Numbered from the stretch's first letter, positions 23,269-32,938 are shown. The stretch: 56,098 nt of DNA from Streptomyces sp. CC53 (GCF_001865245.1 NZ_MKXB01000137.1:76145-132242); one strand, 5' to 3'. Program-made: numbers and translations. The notes: generated from the sequence alone by a model not told the origin.

Positions 23269-24534
23269 TCACGCGAGCCCGGCCCCGGCCGCTGCCCGGC
23301 CGGATCCGGTACGGTCCACCGCGGCCAGGGCGTCCGCGAATCGTTCGAGCACGGCCTCCGCCTGCTCCGGGGTGAGCGTGAGCGGCGGCAGCAGCCGGAC
23401 GGTCCCCGGGCTGCGGGCGTCTGCGTCCACGATCAGCCCCCGCTTGAGGCACTCCTGCCGTACGGCCACGGCCCCTCCCGATGCGGACGGATCGTCGAGT
23501 TCGAGGCCGATCATGAGGCCGCGTCCGTGGACGGCCCGCACCCAGGGGAGCGCGCCGAGGTCCGCGCGCAACCGGGCGAGCATCCGTGCGCCGAGCTCCG
23601 CCGCGTGGCCGGCGAGCCGGTTCCTGCGGACGTACGCGAGGGTGGCCGCGCCGGCCGCCATGGCGAGCTGGTTGCCCTGGGACGGACCGACCGGGCGGTC
23701 GAGCGCCGAGCGGTAGACGATCACCGCGAGGGGCAGCGAACCGCCGATGGCCTTCCCCATGACCATCACGTCCGGGACGACACCGCTGTGCTCCACCGCC
23801 CAGAACGTGCCGGTGCGGCCCACGCCGGTGTGGGTCTCGTCCGCGATCAACGGCGCGGAACCGGCCTCCGTGGCCGCGCGCATCCGGCGCAGCCAGCCGT
23901 CCGGTGCCGGGAGCACACCTCCCTCGTGGCGCACCGCCTCGACGAGCACGCCCGCGAGCGCGGTCAGGTCCTGCCCACCGCCCTCGCCCTCCCCGGCCGG
24001 AGACCGGTCGTCACGGGGGAACGGCAGCCGCGTGACGTCCGGCGCCGGATGCGCCGGGTCGGGTTCGTGTCCCGTGTAGGAGAGGATGCCCGTGCGTCCG
24101 GTGGCGGCGCGGGCGAGTGCGAGTGCTGCCCCGACGGCGTCCGGAGCCGCCGGGCCGCAGAACCGGATCCGGGCGTCGCGTGCCAACGCGTCGGGCAGCG
24201 TGGCGAACAGCTCCGTGGTGAAGGTGTCCTTGACGGGCGACGCGAGGTCGGGCGCGTGGAGCGGTTCTTCGGAGTCGATCACGCGCTTGACCGCCTCCAG
24301 CACGACGGGGTGGTTGTGACCGAGGACCAGCGTCCCGGCGCCGGAGGCGCAGTCCAGGTAGCGCCGCCCGTCCGCGCATTCGATCGTCAGCCCGCGGGCC
24401 CGCACGGGGACGACGGGCAGCGAACGGGCGTACGTGCGCGCGGCGGGTTCGCGCAGCCACTGGCGCCGGAGGATGCCTTCCGTTCTGGTGGTGGCGGTGG
24501 GCGGTGCGACTGGAGCTGTCTCTATGGCGGCCAC
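23269..24534 (-). CDS. class III pyridoxal-phosphate aminotransferase (diaminobutyrate aminotransferase-like)
   Basis: A 421-residue fold-type I, class III aminotransferase. Seen: the substrate/cofactor loop YLDCASGAGTLVLGHNHP, the PLP-phosphate region LIADETHTGVGRTGTFWAVEH, and the Schiff-base lysine in VMVMGKAIGGSLPLAV. It resembles diaminobutyrate-2-oxoglutarate aminotransferases of the EctB type, but no ectoine or siderophore genes are adjacent, so the substrate is open. GTG at 24534 follows GGGAGGACC and AAGGAC. It is probably co-transcribed with the downstream helicase gene, 38 bp away. Confidence 0.85.
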   Translation of the reverse strand: MAAIETAPVAPPTATTRTEGILRRQWLREPAARTYARSLPVVPVRARGLTIECADGRRYLDCASGAGTLVLGHNHPVVLEAVKRVIDSEEPLHAPDLASPVKDTFTTELFATLPDALARDARIRFCGPAAPDAVGAALALARAATGRTGILSYTGHEPDPAHPAPDVTRLPFPRDDRSPAGEGEGGGQDLTALAGVLVEAVRHEGGVLPAPDGWLRRMRAATEAGSAPLIADETHTGVGRTGTFWAVEHSGVVPDVMVMGKAIGGSLPLAVIVYRSALDRPVGPSQGNQLAMAAGAATLAYVRRNRLAGHAAELGARMLARLRADLGALPWVRAVHGRGLMIGLELDDPSASGGAVAVRQECLKRGLIVDADARSPGTVRLLPPLTLTPEQAEAVLERFADALAAVDRTGSGRAAAGAGLA

Positions 24535-24775
24535 GTCCTTCGGTCCTCCCGGTGTCCCCGTGCGTCCCCCTTGAGGGGGTAACGACCGGAGCACCGGCGG
24601 ATCACGGTCCTGCCGGAGATCCTTGCGGAACGGAACCGTCCCCCTGCCGCGTGCCGTCCCCCACTGCACCGGCATAGTGGGGGCCGCACGTCGGCGCGTC
24701 CGCGGGTCCGGGCACGCACCCGAACACGCCCGCTCCGGTACGTCCTTGACATGAAGTCCCAGGGGGATCAGACAC

Positions 24776-25957
24776 ATGCGCACGATTCGTCCGCTGTTCG
24801 CCACGGCCGCCGCCGCGGCACTGGCGCTGACGGCCACCGGCTGCGGCCCGAGCGAGGACGTGGCGGGCGGCTCGCCCACCGCGTCCGCCGGCACCGCCGC
24901 CTCGCCCGACGGCAAGATCACGATTCCGGACGACCTGAAGGACCGGCTCAAGGAGCACGGGATCGACCTCGACAAGTGGCGCGGCGGCGAGTGGCGGAAC
25001 TGGGACAAGGACACGTGGCTGCGCGAGGCGAAGGACTTCGTCAACCCGATCATCGAGGACCTCTGGGACCCGGACCGCATGCGGGAGGCGGACGAGCCGG
25101 GCAAGGAGCCGGTAGAGGAGGGTGACCTCCCCGGCGACGAGGGGGTGACCGACCCGACCCCGAAGCGGGTGGAGGCGGCACCGGTCGGGACGCCGTACCA
25201 CACGAACGCCCCGGAGGCCGGGAAGCTGCTGTTCGACGGGCCCAAGGGCTCGATGGTGTGCTCGGCCACGGTGGTGGAGGACCCGGCGAACCCCGGGAAG
25301 TCCAACCTCGTGTGGACGGCCGGCCACTGCGTCCACGCGGGCAAGGACGGCGGCTGGTACCGGAACATCGCCTTCGTCCCCTCGTACAACGACAGCGGCC
25401 TGTCCACCGCCCGGTTGGAGAAGGCGCAGCGCGAAGAGGTCGCACCGTACGGCGTGTGGTGGGCCGACTGGGCGCAGACGTCGGAGCAGTGGATCGCCGA
25501 GGGCGGCCCGGTCGGCGGTCAGGGAGCGCCCTACGACTTCGCGGTGATCCACGTGACGCCCGAGAAGGGCAGCGGGGGCAAGTCGCTGGAGGAGACGGTG
25601 GGCTCGGCGCTGCCGGTCGACTTCGCGGCGCCGACCGCGGCGGGGATCGCCGGGGTGAAGGCCACCGGATACCCGGCCTCGCCGCCGTACGACGGCCAGA
25701 AGCTCTACCAGTGCGCGGACAAGCCGGGCCGGCTGTCCGTGAAGGCCGGTCAGCCCACGATGCACCGCATCGGATGCAGCATGACGGCCGGGTCGTCGGG
25801 CGGCGGCTGGGTGCACACGGGCAAGGACGGCAAGCCCGCGCTCGTGTCGAACACGTCCATCGGGCCGGTGACCTCCGGCTGGCTCGCCGGGCCGCGGCTC
25901 GGCAAGGAGGCCGAGGGCGTGTACACGGCGGTCAGCGAGCGCTTCGCCCGCCGCTGA
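24776..25957 (+). CDS. secreted trypsin-like serine protease, lipoprotein
   Basis: A 393-residue exported protein. The N-terminal signal sequence ends in a lipobox (LTATGC, Cys23), so it should be anchored to the outer face of the membrane. After an acidic linker (about 30-140) comes a chymotrypsin-fold domain with His184 (WTAGHCVH), Asp254 (GAPYDFAVI) and Ser341 (GSSGGGW) as the likely catalytic triad. The GSSGGG motif differs from the common GDSGGP, as in V8/glutamyl-endopeptidase-like enzymes. AGGGGGATCAG precedes the ATG at 24776. It is followed by a strong terminator. Confidence 0.88.
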   Translation: MRTIRPLFATAAAAALALTATGCGPSEDVAGGSPTASAGTAASPDGKITIPDDLKDRLKEHGIDLDKWRGGEWRNWDKDTWLREAKDFVNPIIEDLWDPDRMREADEPGKEPVEEGDLPGDEGVTDPTPKRVEAAPVGTPYHTNAPEAGKLLFDGPKGSMVCSATVVEDPANPGKSNLVWTAGHCVHAGKDGGWYRNIAFVPSYNDSGLSTARLEKAQREEVAPYGVWWADWAQTSEQWIAEGGPVGGQGAPYDFAVIHVTPEKGSGGKSLEETVGSALPVDFAAPTAAGIAGVKATGYPASPPYDGQKLYQCADKPGRLSVKAGQPTMHRIGCSMTAGSSGGGWVHTGKDGKPALVSNTSIGPVTSGWLAGPRLGKEAEGVYTAVSERFARR

Positions 25958-26025
25958 CCCCGCCCGTACGCGGCGGTGGCGCGACCGCCGTCGCCGGGCG
26001 TCCTGTCCGGCGCAACCCACGACGA

Positions 26026-26063
26026 GGGGAGGGCCCCCGGCTGTTCAGCCGGGGGCCCTCCCC
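26026..26063. terminator. strong terminator between the protease gene and hflX
   Basis: Perfect 17-bp stem (26026-26042 with 26047-26063) closed by a GTTC loop, between convergent genes. Confidence 0.9.
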
Positions 26064-26101
26064 TGTTCCGGTGCGTGCCGCGGCGCCGCGTACGGGCGCG
26101 G

Positions 26102-27607
26102 TCAGGCCGCCGCGGGGACGAACGGCGCGAGGAGCGCCGCCAGTTCCTCGTGGACCCGGGCCTTGAGGAGTGTGCCTTCCGGGGTGTGCTCCTCGGACAG
26201 CACCTCGCCGTCGGCGTGGATGCGGGAGACGAGCTCGCCCCGCGTGTACGGCACGAGCGCCTCGATCTCCACCTCCGGCCGGGGCAGTTCGGCGTCGATC
26301 AGGGCGAGCAGCTCGTCGAGGCCCTGGCCCGTGCGGGCCGACACGGCGATGGCGTGCTTCTCGACCCGGAGCAGCCGCTGGAGCACCAGCGGATCGGCGG
26401 CGTCGGCCTTGTTGACGACCACGATCTCGGGCACGTTCACCGCGCCCACGTCGCGGATCACCTCGCGGACGGCCGCGAGCTGCTCCTCGGGCGCCGGGTG
26501 CGAGCCGTCGACCACGTGCAGGACGAGGTCGGCGTCCCCCACCTCCTCCATCGTGGAGCGGAACGCCTCCACCAGGTGGTGCGGCAGGTGCCGGACGAAC
26601 CCGACCGTGTCGGCGAGCGTGTAGAGGCGGCCGCTCGGCGTCTCGGCCCGGCGCACGGTCGGGTCGAGGGTGGCGAACAGCGCGTTCTCCACCAGCACGC
26701 CCGCGCCGGTGAGCCGGTTCAGCAGGGACGACTTGCCGGCGTTGGTGTAGCCGGCGATCGCGACGGACGGCACCTTGTTGCGCCGCCGCTCCTGCCGCTT
26801 GATGTCGCGGCCGGTCTTCATGTCCGCGATCTCCCGGCGCAGCTTCGCCATCTTCTCGCGGATGCGCCGACGATCCGTCTCGATCTTGGTCTCACCGGGG
26901 CCGCGGGTGGCCATGCCGCCGCCCGAGGAACCGGAGCCGCCACCGCCCATCTGGCGGGACAGCGACTGACCCCAGCCGCGCAGCCGCGGCAGCATGTACT
27001 GCATCTGCGCCAGGGAGACCTGTGCCTTGCCCTCTCGGGACTTGGCGTGCTGGGCGAAGATGTCGAGGATCAGTGCGGTCCGGTCGACGACCTTGACCTT
27101 GACGACGTCTTCGAGGTGGATGAGCTGGCCGGGGCTGAGCTCACCGTCGCACACGACGGTGTCGGCGCCGGTCTCCAGGACGATGTCCCGCAGCTCCTCG
27201 GCCTTGCCGGAGCCGATGTACGTGGCCGGGTCCGGCTTGTCGCGGCGTTGGATGACTCCGTCGAGGACCACCGCGCCCGCCGTCTCGGCGAGGGCGGCCA
27301 GCTCGGCCAGCGAGTTGTCCGCGTCCTGCACGGTGCCCGTGGTCCAGACGCCGACGAGCACGACGCGTTCGAGACGCAGCTGCCGGTACTCGACCTCGGT
27401 GACGTCCTGGAGTTCGGTGGAGAGTCCCGCCACCCGGCGCAGAGCGGCACGGTCCGCGCGGTCCAGCTGGTCGCCGTCCCGCTCTCCGTCGATCTCGTGG
27501 CTCCAGGCGACGTCCTCTTCCATCAGGGCGTCGGCCCGAAGGCTCTCCGTGCGGCTCTGCTCGGTGAGGCGCTGCGCGTCCTGGGAAAAGGATGAAGAGG
27601 AGGTCAT
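26102..27607 (-). CDS. hflX: GTPase HflX
   Basis: A 501-residue ribosome-associated GTPase that splits or rescues stalled 70S ribosomes under stress. An N-terminal HflX domain (YIGSGKAEELRDIV) is followed by a Gly-rich linker (RQMGGGGSGSSGGGMATRGP) and a coiled helical region. The G domain has GYTNAGKSSL (G1), DTVGF (G3) and VVNKADA (G4). The N-terminal extension of about 75 residues is typical of actinobacteria. AAGGATCC precedes the ATG at 27607. Confidence 0.95.
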   Translation of the reverse strand: MTSSSSFSQDAQRLTEQSRTESLRADALMEEDVAWSHEIDGERDGDQLDRADRAALRRVAGLSTELQDVTEVEYRQLRLERVVLVGVWTTGTVQDADNSLAELAALAETAGAVVLDGVIQRRDKPDPATYIGSGKAEELRDIVLETGADTVVCDGELSPGQLIHLEDVVKVKVVDRTALILDIFAQHAKSREGKAQVSLAQMQYMLPRLRGWGQSLSRQMGGGGSGSSGGGMATRGPGETKIETDRRRIREKMAKLRREIADMKTGRDIKRQERRRNKVPSVAIAGYTNAGKSSLLNRLTGAGVLVENALFATLDPTVRRAETPSGRLYTLADTVGFVRHLPHHLVEAFRSTMEEVGDADLVLHVVDGSHPAPEEQLAAVREVIRDVGAVNVPEIVVVNKADAADPLVLQRLLRVEKHAIAVSARTGQGLDELLALIDAELPRPEVEIEALVPYTRGELVSRIHADGEVLSEEHTPEGTLLKARVHEELAALLAPFVPAAA

Positions 27608-27791
27608 TGGATCCTTACGTCGATGGAACTTCTGGTGTGACGGTGACAACGCGGGAACGGGCCGGAAGATTCCCGGCGGGTTCCACGGCGCCGCCGACAC
27701 GTCGATGGTCGCACGGCCCGGTGCGGACCGTCACCCTGGTTTCGTCGCCCGGCGCCGGTGCGCGCCCGCCGGGCCTAACCGGTGCCGGGCC

Positions 27792-29300
27792 TCAGGCGGC
27801 CGGCGTTCCGACCGGTGGTGCGGCACCCGTCCGGGCCTGCGTCGCGGCGGGGCTCTTCGCGGGTTCCTCGCTGTGCCAGTCCGGGTGTCCGGGCATGGGC
27901 GGCGTCTTCTCGTCGTACAGCCACGCGTGCAGGAAGGACGTGAGGTCGCGGCCCGCGACCTCGGAGGCGAGGCGGACGAAGTCGGACGTGCCGGCGACGC
28001 CGTGGGCGTGCTCGGCCACCCAGCGCCGCTCCAGCTGCCGGAAGGCGTCGTCCCCGATCTCCCTGCGCAGTGCGTAGAGGATCAGGGCGCTGCCGTCGTA
28101 GACGACGGGGCGGAAGAGGCTGATCTTGTGTCCGGGCGCAGGGGGCCTGGGTGCGGCCGGGGGCCCGCCCGCGGCCCGCCAGCGGTCGGACACCGCGTAC
28201 GCGTCGCGCATGCGGCGCTCCAGCGGGTAGTGGCCCGCCTCGTCGGCCCACAGGGCCTCGTACCAGGTGGCGTGGCCTTCGTTGAGCCAGAGGTCGGACC
28301 AGGAGCGGGGGGTGACGCTGTTGCCGAACCAGTGGTGGGCCAGCTCGTGCACCATGATTCCCTCGACGTACCAGGCGGGGAGCTTGGGGTGGGTGAACAG
28401 GGGCCGCTCGAAGAGGGAGAGGGTCTGCGTCTCCAGCTCGAAGCCGGTGCTCGCGTCGGCGACGAGCACCCCGTACGTCTCGAAGGGGTAGCGGCCGACG
28501 TGCTGCTCCATCCACTCCATGTGCCCGGGCGTCTTCCGCAGCCAGGGCTCCATGCGCTCGCGGTCCCGTTCCGGGACGACGTCCCGCAGGGGAAGCCCGT
28601 GCGGTCCCGTCCGGTGGACGACGGCCGAGCGGCCGATGGAGACCTGGGCGAGCTCCGTGGCCATGGGGTGCAGGCCCCGGTACACCCAGGTGGCGTGCGC
28701 CCCGGACACCGAGCGGCCCAGGGACGTGCCGTTCGCGACGGCCGTGAGGTCCTTGGGGACGGTGACGCGGAACGTGAAGTACGCCTTGTCGGCCGGGTGG
28801 TCGTTGCAGGGGAAGACGCGGTGGGCGGCGTCCGCCTGGTTCGCCAGGGCGAGCCCGTCGGCGGTGCGGAGCCAGCCGCCGACGGACTTGGGGGCGGCCG
28901 GGTCGCTGGTGTGGCGCACGGAGATGCGCATCCGGGTGCCCGCCGGAACCGTCCGCTCGGGCGTGACGACCAGGTCCTCCCCGGTGAGGGCGTGTGCGGC
29001 GGGGCGGCCGTTGACCCGGACGTCCGTGACGGTGCCGTGCGCGAAGTCGAGGTTCACCCGGGCCAGGTCCTGGGTGGCCAGGGCGTCGATCTTGGTGAGG
29101 GCGTCCAGGGGTTGGGTGTTGTCGCCGCTGTACGCGAGGGCGATGTCGTACGCGCGGACGTCGTACCCGGGGTTTCCGAGGTGCGGGAAGAGCGGGTCGC
29201 CGATGCCCAGGGGCTGGGGCGGCGGGAGGGCCGCGGCGAGGAGGCCGGTGGACGCGGCGGCGAGGAGTGCGGCGCGCAGCCGGCGGGAGGTGAGGCGCAT
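27792..29300 (-). CDS. M1 family metallopeptidase, secreted
   Basis: A 502-residue zinc aminopeptidase-like protein. The N-terminus (MRLTSRRLRAALLAAAST) is a signal peptide, so it acts outside the membrane. The zinc site is HELAHH (318-323) with the third ligand Glu341 in LNEGHA. The usual M1 exopeptidase GAMEN motif is replaced by a GFELETQ segment (286-292), so aminopeptidase specificity may differ. It lacks the long C-terminal helical domain of large M1 enzymes. ATG at 29300 preceded by GGTGGG. Confidence 0.9.
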   Translation of the reverse strand: MRLTSRRLRAALLAAASTGLLAAALPPPQPLGIGDPLFPHLGNPGYDVRAYDIALAYSGDNTQPLDALTKIDALATQDLARVNLDFAHGTVTDVRVNGRPAAHALTGEDLVVTPERTVPAGTRMRISVRHTSDPAAPKSVGGWLRTADGLALANQADAAHRVFPCNDHPADKAYFTFRVTVPKDLTAVANGTSLGRSVSGAHATWVYRGLHPMATELAQVSIGRSAVVHRTGPHGLPLRDVVPERDRERMEPWLRKTPGHMEWMEQHVGRYPFETYGVLVADASTGFELETQTLSLFERPLFTHPKLPAWYVEGIMVHELAHHWFGNSVTPRSWSDLWLNEGHATWYEALWADEAGHYPLERRMRDAYAVSDRWRAAGGPPAAPRPPAPGHKISLFRPVVYDGSALILYALRREIGDDAFRQLERRWVAEHAHGVAGTSDFVRLASEVAGRDLTSFLHAWLYDEKTPPMPGHPDWHSEEPAKSPAATQARTGAAPPVGTPAA

Positions 29301-29730
29301 GCACCCACCGCTTACCAGCGGGTCGGCGGCGGACCGGGACGGCACGCACGGGCGCCACCCGAACGAGCGGGCGTGACGCCTACGCGCCCGTGGCGGCGGC
29401 CCGATGTGGTGCCCCGGCCGGGGCGGGGATCCGATCGTCGGCGGGCTGCGGGCGGGGCAGGGGGTGGCGGAGGCCGGTGCCCGGGTCGGGGCGCCCCTGG
29501 GGCGGCCGGGACCGGGCGCGGCGAGCGGACCCGCAGGTGTGGTGCCACCGTGGCGCGGTGCGGACCGACCCGGGGCAGGCAGGGCGGGCGGGGGTGCGGG
29601 CCGGGCCGGGGCGGCATCCGGCCGAACCGGGCGCGGTGACGCGGCGGCGCGGCCGACGTGGGGGTGCGGCTGATCCGGGCGGGCGGCTGACGTGAGGGTC
29701 CGGCTGACGTGGGCGTGCGGCCGGATCGGG
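29301..29730. other. 430-bp gap between rshA and the M1 peptidase gene
   Basis: No gene seen. It is strongly G-rich on the plus strand, and its last 80 bp are the 17-bp tandem array listed separately. Both flanking genes are on the minus strand, so it holds the peptidase promoter and the 3' end of rshA. Confidence 0.55.
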
Positions 29731-29734
29731 TCAG
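29650..29734. repeat. degenerate 17-bp tandem repeat, five units, abutting the rshA stop
   Basis: Units start at 29650, 29667, 29684, 29701 and 29718. The best units read CGGCTGACGTGGGCGTG and CGGCTGACGTGAGGGTC; units 2 and 5 are more diverged. The last unit runs into the rshA stop codon (29731-29733). Confidence 0.8.
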
Positions 29735-31827
29735 CGGGGTGCGGCCGGGTGCTGGGCGCGGCTGACGTCGTAGACGCCCGGCACCTCGCGCATCGCGCGC
29801 ATGAGGGAGGGCAGCTCGGCGGCGTCGGGGAGGTGGAGGGTGTAGGTGTGGCGCACCCGCTGTTCGGTGGGGGGCTCGACGGTGGCCGACACGATCTCCG
29901 CGCCCGCGGTGGCGATGGCCTCGGTGAGGTCGGCGAGCAGCCGGGGGCGGCCGAACGATTCGGCAACCAGCGTGACGCGGCAGGCGGCCTCGCCGCCCCA
30001 GCGGACGGCGACGGGGGCGCGGCCCAGGTTCTGCATGCGGTGCACGGCGGGGCATTGGGCGCGGTGCACGGTGACGGTGCCGCCGCGCACCGCGAAGCCC
30101 GTGACGGTGTCGGGCGGCACGGGGGTGCAGCAGCCGGCGAGGCGGACGGCGGAGTGCGGCGCGTCGACGACGGCGTTGGCGGTGCGGGGCCGGTCCGCGA
30201 CGACGGAGGCGGCCGGGCGGGGCCCCGCGGCGGGGGCGGCCGCGGTGGGCTGCGGGGGGTGGGCGGCGAGCCAGCGGTTGATGGCGATGCGGGCGGTGGG
30301 CGTGCGGGCGTGCTCCAGCCAGTCCGGGGAGGGGCCGGAGCCGGGGTCCTCGGCGAGCAGGGGCTGCACGGTGTCACCGTCGCGCAGGACCGTGCCCAGG
30401 GTGGCGAGGCGACCGTTGACGCGGGCGCCGACGCAGGCGTGGGCGGCGGGGCCGTGCTGCTCGTAGGCGGCGTCGAGGCAGGTGGCCCCGGCGGGCAGGG
30501 CGAGGGTGCCGCCGTCGGGGCGGAAGACGGTGATCTCGGTGTCCTGGGCGAGGTCGTCGCGCAGGGACGTCCAGAACGTGTCGGGGTCCGGGGCGAAGCG
30601 CTGCCAGTCCAGCAGCCGGGACAGCCAGCCGGGCCGTGTCGGGTCGACGCGCTCGCCGTCCTTGGCGGCGTCCACCGGGTCGTCGGCGTCGTACGGGTTG
30701 CCGAGGGCGACGACGCCGGCCTCCGCGACCTTGTGCATCTGGTGGGTGCGGATGAGGATCTCGGCGACGGCGCCTCCGGCGGTGACGACCGCGGTGTGCA
30801 GCGACTGGTACAGGTTGAACTTGGGCGCGGCGATGAAGTCCTTGAACTCGGAGACCACGGGCGTGAAGCAGGTGTGGAGCTCGCCGAGGACGGCGTAGCA
30901 GTCGGCGTCCTCGCCGACGAGGACGAGGAGGCGGCCGAAGTCGGTGCCGCGCAACTCGCCGCGCTTGAGGCTGATGCGGTGCACGGAGACGAAGTGGCGG
31001 GGTCGGACGACGACGTCGGCGGTGATGCCGGCGTCCCGCAGGACGGTGCGCACGGCGTCGGCGACGGTACCGAGGGCGTCTCCCTCGGCGGCGACCGCGG
31101 CGATGCGGGTGCGGGTCCGCTCGTACTCGACGGGGTGGAGGATGGCGAAGACCAGGTCCTCCAGCTCGGTCTTCAGTGCCTGGACGCCGAGACGTTCGGC
31201 GAGGGGGATGAGGACGTCGCGGGTGACCTTGGCGATGCGCGCCTGCTTCTCGGGGCGCATCACGCCGAGGGTGCGCATGTTGTGCAGCCGGTCGGCGAGT
31301 TTGATCGACATGACGCGCACGTCGTTGCCCGTGGCGAGGAGCATCTTGCGGAAGGTCTCGGGTTCCGCGGCGGTGCCGTAGTCGACCTTCTCCAGCTTGG
31401 TGACGCCGTCCACGAGGTACGCGACCTCGTCGCCGAACAGCTCCTGCACCTGCTCCAGGGTGACGTCGGTGTCCTCGACCGTGTCGTGGAGGAGGGACGC
31501 GGTGAGGGTGGTGGTCTCCGCGCCGAGCTCGGCGAGGATGAGCGTGACGGCCAGCGGGTGCGTGATGTAGGGCTCGCCGCTCTTGCGGAACTGGCCGCGG
31601 TGGGAGAGCTCGGCGAGGGCGTACGCCCGGTGCAGGACGGTCAGGTCCGCGTCCGGGTGGTGGGCGCGGTGCGCTTCGGCGACGTGGCCGAGTGCGTCGG
31701 GGAGCCGGTCGCGCCCGGTGGGGCCGAGCAGGGCGGCGCGACCGAGTCTGCGCAGGTCGATTCTGGGGCGCCCGCGCCTGCGGGTGGGGACGGCGGGGGC
31801 GCTGGGGTTGGTGGCCTCTGCGCTCAT
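29731..31827 (-). CDS. rshA: RelA/SpoT family (p)ppGpp synthetase/hydrolase (RshA type)
   Basis: A 698-residue bifunctional-type RSH protein. The hydrolase domain is intact: FRKSGEPYITHP (80-91), HDTVEDT (HD at 114-115), IKLADRLHNMRTL. The synthetase half (about 250-370) is diverged: EFKDFIAAPKFNLYQSLHTA is present, but the usual FALRVIV-type strand reads FGRLLVLVGED, and the region after the EILIRT motif lacks the usual AAHW. TGS (about 420-480) and C-terminal ACT (about 620-695) domains follow. S. coelicolor has a second RSH gene of this name; synteny supports the match. GGAGGTGCCCC precedes the ATG at 31827. Confidence 0.93.
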   Translation of the reverse strand: MSAEATNPSAPAVPTRRRGRPRIDLRRLGRAALLGPTGRDRLPDALGHVAEAHRAHHPDADLTVLHRAYALAELSHRGQFRKSGEPYITHPLAVTLILAELGAETTTLTASLLHDTVEDTDVTLEQVQELFGDEVAYLVDGVTKLEKVDYGTAAEPETFRKMLLATGNDVRVMSIKLADRLHNMRTLGVMRPEKQARIAKVTRDVLIPLAERLGVQALKTELEDLVFAILHPVEYERTRTRIAAVAAEGDALGTVADAVRTVLRDAGITADVVVRPRHFVSVHRISLKRGELRGTDFGRLLVLVGEDADCYAVLGELHTCFTPVVSEFKDFIAAPKFNLYQSLHTAVVTAGGAVAEILIRTHQMHKVAEAGVVALGNPYDADDPVDAAKDGERVDPTRPGWLSRLLDWQRFAPDPDTFWTSLRDDLAQDTEITVFRPDGGTLALPAGATCLDAAYEQHGPAAHACVGARVNGRLATLGTVLRDGDTVQPLLAEDPGSGPSPDWLEHARTPTARIAINRWLAAHPPQPTAAAPAAGPRPAASVVADRPRTANAVVDAPHSAVRLAGCCTPVPPDTVTGFAVRGGTVTVHRAQCPAVHRMQNLGRAPVAVRWGGEAACRVTLVAESFGRPRLLADLTEAIATAGAEIVSATVEPPTEQRVRHTYTLHLPDAAELPSLMRAMREVPGVYDVSRAQHPAAPR

Positions 31828-32041
31828 GGGGCACCTCCGACGGCGTCGACCGGCGGTGGGCGGGCAAGGCGTGCACGCCCGGCCGGTGCTTGATGCTACC
31901 GAGCCCACCACGCGCCGCTGTCCCGCTCTCGCCCAGCGTGAACGGGATCACCCATTCGAGCGAGGTTTTCGCGGGTGCGGTTTCGCTGTGTGACAGGCGG
32001 GGGCGCGCTGTGCCGCCCACCCGGGCGTGCCGGGGCGTCCC

Positions 32042-32938
32042 TTACGCGGGGGTGCCCAGCCAGGAGGGCTCGACGGTGCCCTCGGCGACGATGACGGCGG
32101 GCCCGGTCATCTCGATCTCGCCGTCGGGGTGCTCGGTGATGGTGAGGGTGCCGCCGAGGACGTCCACGGTGTACGTCACCGGGGTGCCGGTCTCGGCGGG
32201 GTCGGCGCCGTCGCGGCGGGCCGCGGCGACGGCGACGGCGCAGGCACCGGTACCGCAGGAGCGGGTCTCGGCGGCGCCGCGCTCGTGGACGCGCATGGCC
32301 ACGTGGCGGGGGCCGCGGTCGGCGACGAACTCGATGTTGACGCCGTCCGGGTAGACGTGACCCGGGCTGTACGGCGGTTCCGCGTGCAGGTCGCCGGCGT
32401 GCGCAAGGTCCTCGACGAAGGCGACGGCGTGCGGGTTGCCCATGTTGACGTTGCGGGCCGGCCAGCTGCGGCCGTCGACGGTGACGGTGACCCCGTCGCG
32501 GGGCAGCACCGCGCGGCCCATGGAGACGGTGACGTCGCCGTTCTTCGCGAGGTGGACCTGCTTGACGCCGCCGCGCGTGGCGACGGCGACATCGCCCGCG
32601 GTCGCGTGGCCGGCGTGCTCCAGGTAGCGGGCGAAGACCCGTACGCCGTTGCCGCACATCTCCGCGACCGAGCCGTCGGCGTTGCGGTAGTCCATGAACC
32701 ATTCGGCCTCGTCGGCCATGTGCCGCGCCTCGGGGTGTGCGGCGGACCGCACCACGTGCAGCACCCCGTCGCCGCCGATGCCGGCCCGGCGGTCGCAGAG
32801 CCGGGCGACGAGGGCAGCGGACAGCTCGGTGGCGTTGTCCGGGTCGGGCACGATCACGAAGTCGTTCTCCGTGCCGTGACCCTTGAGGAATGCGAGGCGG
32901 GGGGTGACGGCGGTGGGTGCGGTGCTCACGCGTTCCAT
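32042..32938 (-). CDS. dapF: diaminopimelate epimerase
   Basis: A 298-residue enzyme converting LL- to meso-diaminopimelate for lysine and peptidoglycan synthesis. The two catalytic cysteines are visible: Cys95 in EMCGNG and Cys228 in SCGTGA. GHGTENDFVIV near the N-terminus corresponds to the family GxGNDF block, with an inserted Thr-Glu that is common in actinobacteria. The ATG at 32938 has a poor ribosome binding site. A GTG nine bases downstream (32929, after TGGAAC) is an equally good start. Length otherwise normal. It is followed 214 bp later by rshA. Confidence 0.95.
   Translation of the reverse strand: MERVSTAPTAVTPRLAFLKGHGTENDFVIVPDPDNATELSAALVARLCDRRAGIGGDGVLHVVRSAAHPEARHMADEAEWFMDYRNADGSVAEMCGNGVRVFARYLEHAGHATAGDVAVATRGGVKQVHLAKNGDVTVSMGRAVLPRDGVTVTVDGRSWPARNVNMGNPHAVAFVEDLAHAGDLHAEPPYSPGHVYPDGVNIEFVADRGPRHVAMRVHERGAAETRSCGTGACAVAVAAARRDGADPAETGTPVTYTVDVLGGTLTITEHPDGEIEMTGPAVIVAEGTVEPSWLGTPA

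Noticed and set aside
21473..23716. Long plus-strand open frame antisense to the DinG-type helicase
   Set aside because: Same shadow effect; low-complexity product, while the minus-strand helicase has all motifs.
29650..29734. CRISPR-like interpretation of the 17-bp array
   Set aside because: Units are contiguous with no unique spacers and no cas genes. It is a simple tandem repeat.
29692..31893. 733-codon plus-strand open frame antisense to rshA
   Set aside because: Shadow frame with Gly/Val/Asp-rich translation and no recognisable domain.
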